A stretch of DNA of 64,000 nucleotides. Origin: Spisula solida (taxonomy: Eukaryota > Mollusca > Bivalvia > Venerida > Mactridae). The stretch is taken from assembly GCA_947247005.1 (NCBI GenBank), contig OX365952.1, positions 45,550,722 through 45,614,721 on the forward strand, given 5' to 3'. Shown in pieces: positions 59,874 through 64,000 of the stretch (its first letter is position 1; every line of letters begins with the position of its first letter). The position numbers were made by a program, and so were the translations under genes. The notes under the pieces were generated by a model. That model worked only from the letters and a program-made list of their open reading frames with translations, made no database searches and was not told the DNA's origin.

Positions 59874-60440
59874 ACTTACTGTAGAATTATATCCGAAAAT
59901 GATAGATCAAAACTAATTAATATTTGCAAATTCATATCTAAAGTACTTAAAATATGTAAGCACCCACCTGGCATACAAAATACGCCCTAACACATGTAGT
60001 ATGCTATCAGTCATAAAAATACTTGCCATTCACTGCTATTTATATGCCAGTGTTACCGCTCATTCTTGTTCAACCCTCGTACTTTAAAAACCACACAGCC
60101 TGGTATATTGTTTGTATATGTATAGTTCTATATCAACGTATCAATCATGTATATTATTATTATACCTTGTAGTATGGTGCGGGATTGTTTATCGGATACC
60201 CACTAATTTCCGTTAGTACGGTCGTGCTTTTCCGTCATTAAATTGTAAGAATATTTTAAACTGTTAAAACAACAAGATACAACGGAAAACATGTAACTTT
60301 TGTGGGTCTCCAGTAAATAATCTCGCGCAATACAATACCATTTGTATTATGTACATAAAGCTCTATATCGTGTTTGTATATATATGTGATTCATGGGCCA
60401 ATGGCCTAAATCTTGAAAAATAAACTGTATAAAACTGTAT
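59874..60440 (+). other. Probable 3' UTR of the composite LINE
   Basis: It follows the C-terminal coding relic and ends with GGGCCAATGGCCTAAATC and AATAAACTG. Where it stops is inferred from this polyadenylation-like signal. Confidence 0.45.
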
Positions 60441-60529
60441 ATTGTTCCTCGTATCACATACTTGTACATGTGCTGAGTGTATCTATAAACTTGTAAACTT
60501 GTTTTGAAATTATTCATTTTCAAATGCGT

Positions 60530-61367
60530 TTAAAAATAAATCCTTTGAATCAGCTTTCCATTTATATCTAAAAGCAATTTTGTCGTATTCCCCCTTATCA
60601 GAAGCAATATAACTGTTGGAGTTTTTACAATTCAATGAAAAGGAAATGGCAGAGAGATCTGATATAACATTCGGTTCTCGTACTAAAATGAGGAAAAATA
60701 TTGGAATACATCTGGATTACAAATGACATTATCAACAATACTAGAACCAGCGTTCTTCGCGCATGTAAAAGTACCCGTGTATTTATCTTCCATAACACGA
60801 CCATTTGCTATTCTCAAACCCGTGCTTTTACAAAGATTTAATAATTTGCCGTTTACAATCTTGCGATACTCTAGGTAATTGGCTATCCTCAATGTAATCA
60901 TCAGGCATGAGGTCGAAAGTATGTAAAATATCTTTTTCAACATAATCTTTCAATTGCCTTGTACTATTCATATCTTTTGTGATAAAACAATATAACGATT
61001 TCCATGAAACATTTCATTATACAAAATTATATCGTCTGCTTAACAATTTAATATATTTTCAAAGTTAAAATGTCCCCTACTACAACTTGTAGGAATTATA
61101 TTAAGTTAAACACATGATTACATCTTTATCAAAGTTAAATAATAATTTATCAAGTTTAAACCAAATGATACACTCATGCACAGTTTTCAACAATGATACT
61201 TTGAAAATAATTGTATTCGATATGTAGACAATGATACCACCACTGTTTCTACGTGTGTAAATGTTTTTCAAATGTCTATTTAAGTAGGTAAAATTGTCAA
61301 CTGAGTTATCAAAACTATCGCCTAACCACGACTCCGTGAATAATAGTATATCATCACGGGTAGACAC
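60530..61367 (-). mobile_element. LINE endonuclease-domain fragment
   Basis: The reverse strand reads DDILLFTESWLGDSFDNSVD, then RRNSGGIIVYISNTI, HECIIWFKLDKLLF (61101-61367). After breaks it continues at 60683-60943 with NGRVMEDKYTGTFTCAKNAG and SSIVDNVICNPDVFQYFS. FTESWL is the TET-type box and SSIVDNVI corresponds to the conserved S-x-I-D-Y segment of APE endonucleases. No RT is attached. Confidence 0.75.
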
Positions 61368-61491
61368 CGTACACCGGATTTAGCCCACTACTTCGCACGA
61401 AAACAAAAGTAAAAGTAGAAATCGATTTCAGACGACGGTAAGTTTTCAATGATTATTCTGTGAATATTTATGTGACCAACTTGAAGTGAAC
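61358..61491 (+). repeat. ~135-bp dispersed repeat (second copy)
   Basis: It matches 22906-23040: GGTAGACACCGTACACCGGA, CACGAAAACAAAAGTAAAAG and GACGGTAAGTTTTCAATGAT. It lies between two reverse-strand LINE fragments. Confidence 0.7.
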
Positions 61492-61584
61492 ACTTTTCAC
61501 CTTTCTCACCCTGAATCTCTCCAGTTATGGTGGCCACTGCTGATACAGCCTCAGTGATCATCGATGATTCACTTACAGCTGAGC

Positions 61585-63270
61585 CCTAAGCATTATTAAA
61601 TGGAGAGTTTGGACAACCCCCGCTTAAAGGATACTAAGACGGGGGTCTCTGCGACAGATGCAGGGAGGCTGTTCCATGGAGCAATGGTTCTGTGAAAGAA
61701 GGGATTCTTGTAGTATGCGGTTGATGTTGAAATGGGCATGTATGTAAACGAGTGTGATGATCTGGTGATAAGTCTAGCAGGTGTCAGGTACTAAGTACTT
61801 CTCTGCAAGTATGCCAACGTAGCCATGAACAATCCTGAAGAGCATGGTTGGCTGAGTGTTTGTTCTAGTTTCATGAGTTTCCCATCCTAGTTGGTAGTGC
61901 ATTGAAGTCACACTGCTGGTGTTATGGTATCGGTTTGTACTGTACCTTGCAGCCCTTCTCTGAACCATTTCCAGTTGACGAATAAGGTTGTTGGTGTAGG
62001 GGATTCATATAGTCCAGCAGTATTCTAAATATGGCCTGACTAGGGAGAAGTATGCGTTGCTTTTGACTGATTCGTTGGAAATTCGGAGGTTTCTACGCAG
62101 AAAGTCAAGAGTACTGGTTTGCTTGTTTGGTGAGCTTATCTATGTATGGATTTCTTTTCCGGTGGACACGTAGAACACTGCATTATTCGGGTTGGAACGA
62201 CATTCCCCACTTCATCTCCCATGCTTCAAGTTTCTTTAGGTCGTCTTCAAGCGCTATGGAGTCTGCTGGTGAATCGATCTGTCGATAAACTATACAGTCA
62301 ACCGCGAACAGTCGGGTTTTCGAGTTGACTCGTTGGGGAAGGTCATTAATGAAGGCCAGGAACAGAATTGGGCCGAGGACACTGCCTTGTGGTACGCCAA
62401 TGATGACTGGTTCAGGTCCAGCTGTAGCTCCTTCAACTGTTAACCTTTGGGTCCTGTTGGACAGGAAGGCTTTGATCCAAGCTAGTGTGCTGCCTCGAAC
62501 CCCGTAGTGATCTAGCTTGGTGAGGAGTCGAGCATGTGGGACACGGTCGAAGGCCTTCGAGAAGTCAAGCACTGCCAAATCGTGCTGTTTCTCTTTGTCG
62601 ATGGCTCCCGTAAGTTCTTCCACTAGTGTCAACAGCTGAGTCTCACAGCTCCGCTTTCTTCTGAATCCGTGCTGACTGTCTGTAAGTATATAATGGTTGT
62701 CGAAGCGCTTCATCATGTTGCTAACTATGATGTGTTCAAGTAGTTTACAGCAAATACACGTGAGAAACACTGGTCTGTATTTGCTTGCTTTGAAGCGTTC
62801 CCCTTTCTTAACAATGGCGGTAACATTGGGCAGTAGTCCAAACTGCCGAAATTCCACCAGTTGATAGGCACTTCCTGCTGTTACATAGGTATTGAGCACA
62901 CTCATTTGCTAGTTCTTTCAGTAGCTTTGCTGGGAGCATGTATGGCCCTGTTGCCTTCTGTGGATTCAGCTGTTTAAGGAGCTTCACAATCCCTGGGGTC
63001 TCGATTTCAATGTCCGGCATGGTAGGAGATGGTTCCCCTCTGGTTGTGGGATAGATGGTGTATCTCCACGCGTAAAAACTGACTTATATTGTTGATTGAG
63101 GATGTAGGCGTTGTCGATTGGATCATTATGTAGCATGCCTTTATCTTTGACATGAGAAATTCCACAATTATCTTTCTTCAGCGATTTGATATAATTCCAA
63201 AAGCGTTTCTGTTTGGCTGGTCTTTGGTTTTATCTTCAGCAGATCTTCTATAAGTCCTTCTATGTACATG
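61585..63270 (-). mobile_element. CR1-like LINE fragment: linker, RT, C-terminus
   Basis: Reverse-strand order: linker (63040-63270), PGIVKLLKQLNPQKATGPYM (63020-62808), the reverse transcriptase (62905-62183), then a deleted thumb region and EMVQRRAARYSTNRYHNTSS (61968-61774). It ends PFFHRTIAPWNSLPASVAET and SFKRGLSKLSI near 61590. The endonuclease is missing; the family's endonuclease half is at 49440-50412. Frameshifts lie between each block. Confidence 0.85.
62183..62905 (-). pseudogene. LINE reverse transcriptase, 240-codon open frame
   Basis: The longest open frame in the window. Fingers: KYRPVFLTCICCKLLE and SQHGFRRKRSCETQLL (residues 42-92). Motif A: AVLDFSKAFDRVPHARLL with Asp at residue 114. 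Motif B: GVPQGSVLGPILFLAFINDLP (170-190, given here in part). Motif C should be FADD but reads FAVD (residues 200-203), so the first catalytic aspartate is valine (codon at 62300-62302, reverse strand). It would copy element RNA at the nicked target, but with this change it should be inactive. Confidence 0.85.
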
Positions 63271-63351
63271 TATGCATAGAGGAAACCAGGGTGTATATTA
63301 TTACCGCAACAAAATATACCTGACGAAATGGCTGGTACTATTTACGCCCCG
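63271..63351 (+). repeat. Dispersed repeat (third copy of the 13.9-kb family)
   Basis: TATGCATAGAGGAAACCAGG, ATTATTACCGCAACAAAATA and TACTATTTACGCCCCGCA match 13970-14046 in order. It begins exactly where the truncated LINE ends. Confidence 0.55.
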
Positions 63352-63444
63352 CAAACAGCAAATTGGTCATATTTGTTTGTGCGCTCAAAAATGACAAAAC
63401 AACTGAATAAAAAACAGAATAAGCATTTATGGAATATACTCAGG

Positions 63445-63857
63445 GTAGCAATACCACGTGGCTTTTGGCTACAGTTACAAGTAGAAATTTGTAAACATTG
63501 GAACACAAATATAGCCATAAGTATTTTATTTCTTCATCGATTTCTATAAAATATAAGCCACGCTAAGGGGAAAAGTACTTGCTTTCCGTGAAATGTAAGA
63601 TCTTTTTCAGCAGTTTTACCGATATTTCCATTACCCTGTGAAACCTACACGTTCCATGGTTTCACAAGGTAATGGACAAAACGACACAGCCGCTGAAAAA
63701 GACTTTATATTTCATGAATAGCAAATAATGTTCCCCTAAGCGTGGCGAATATTTCATCGTAATCCATGAAGAAATAAAATACTTATGGCTTTTTTATTTT
63801 CCAATGTTTACAAATGTCTTCTTGTAACTGTAGTCAAAAGTCACGTGGTATTGCTAC
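63445..63857. mobile_element. 413-bp imperfect palindromic element
   Basis: Arms pair from GTAGCAATACCACGTGGC at the left edge to CACGTGGTATTGCTAC at the right, centred near 63651. Inner matched blocks include TACAGTTACAAG, TTTGTAAACATTGG, GCCATAAGTATTTTATTTCT, CCACGCTAAGGGG, ATCTTTTTCAGC and CCATTACCCTGTGAAACC with their complements. A degenerate relative is at 30550-30753. Hairpin-forming MITE is the likeliest class. The open frame at 63328-63549 is accidental. Confidence 0.8.
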
Positions 63858-64000
63858 ACTGATACTGTTACCGTTGTTTCTGTCGCGAATCAACGAATAT
63901 TTAGGTTGTATCTTAAATAAATTTGTATATTTTAATGATAGCTAGGTCAATGCTTATGTGATTCTTATTAGAAGCTTAGTTCATGTTTCTCGTAATACAC
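63858..64000. other. Window end
   Basis: Nothing recognised. Confidence 0.4.

Larger units (their letters stand above)
52045..60440 (+). mobile_element. Composite decayed LINE (two-ORF non-LTR element)
   Basis: In order: ORF1, endonuclease, linker, reverse transcriptase and a C-terminal zinc-knuckle-like motif, all broken by stops and frameshifts. The 3' UTR ends near AATAAACTG at about 60420. Without later insertions the element is about 5 kb, normal for a LINE. It has been interrupted by a fold-back element, a ~720-bp element, a 1.2-kb tandem duplication and a 487-bp MITE, each listed separately. Confidence 0.85.

Overview
The window looks like non-coding, repeat-dominated nuclear DNA of an animal, most likely a bivalve or another mollusc. 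This is inferred from the AT-rich composition, the lack of any long intact gene, many decayed non-LTR retrotransposons, tRNA-derived SINEs, terminal-inverted-repeat (TIR) elements, and a tail of GACGGAC-like runs ending in a small hairpin that I associate with mollusc repeats. No database search was possible. No complete host gene, rRNA, functional tRNA or CRISPR array is visible.

Layout. 1-772: a ~156-bp tandem repeat with a GC-richer tail. 1163-1625: a 33-bp minisatellite. 3938-13181: a direct tandem segmental duplication, copy A 3938-7874 and copy B 7999-13181. Each copy carries a SINE, a tRNA-like remnant and a weak candidate immunoglobulin-like exon. Differences between the copies expose a 583-bp insertion with an 8-bp target duplication and a ~990-bp indel. 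13.9-16.4 kb: hairpin-type repeats and a 5'-truncated LINE. 18-25 kb: scattered pieces of one repeat family, two neighbouring minisatellites (32 and 55 bp) and a mariner-type MITE. 27-35 kb: dispersed repeats, a MITE with a second MITE nested in it, a LINE 3' end and a SINE. 35-44 kb: 27-bp and 40-bp tandem arrays, another SINE, an inverted-repeat element and tRNA-like remnants. 44.6-47.6 kb: a cluster of inverted repeats. 49.4-51.1 kb: two LINE fragments abutting on opposite strands. 52.0-60.4 kb: one decayed two-ORF LINE broken by at least four later events. 60.5-63.3 kb: two reverse-strand LINE fragments. 63.4-63.9 kb: a 413-bp imperfect palindrome.

The elements do not form a pathway. What the window records is an order of events. 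The clearest case is the LINE at 52-60 kb. It was interrupted by a 1,050-bp fold-back element and a ~720-bp element, then part of it was tandemly duplicated, and one duplicate received a 487-bp MITE. Duplicated copies repeatedly act as natural empty sites, which makes several insertion boundaries readable from this sequence alone.
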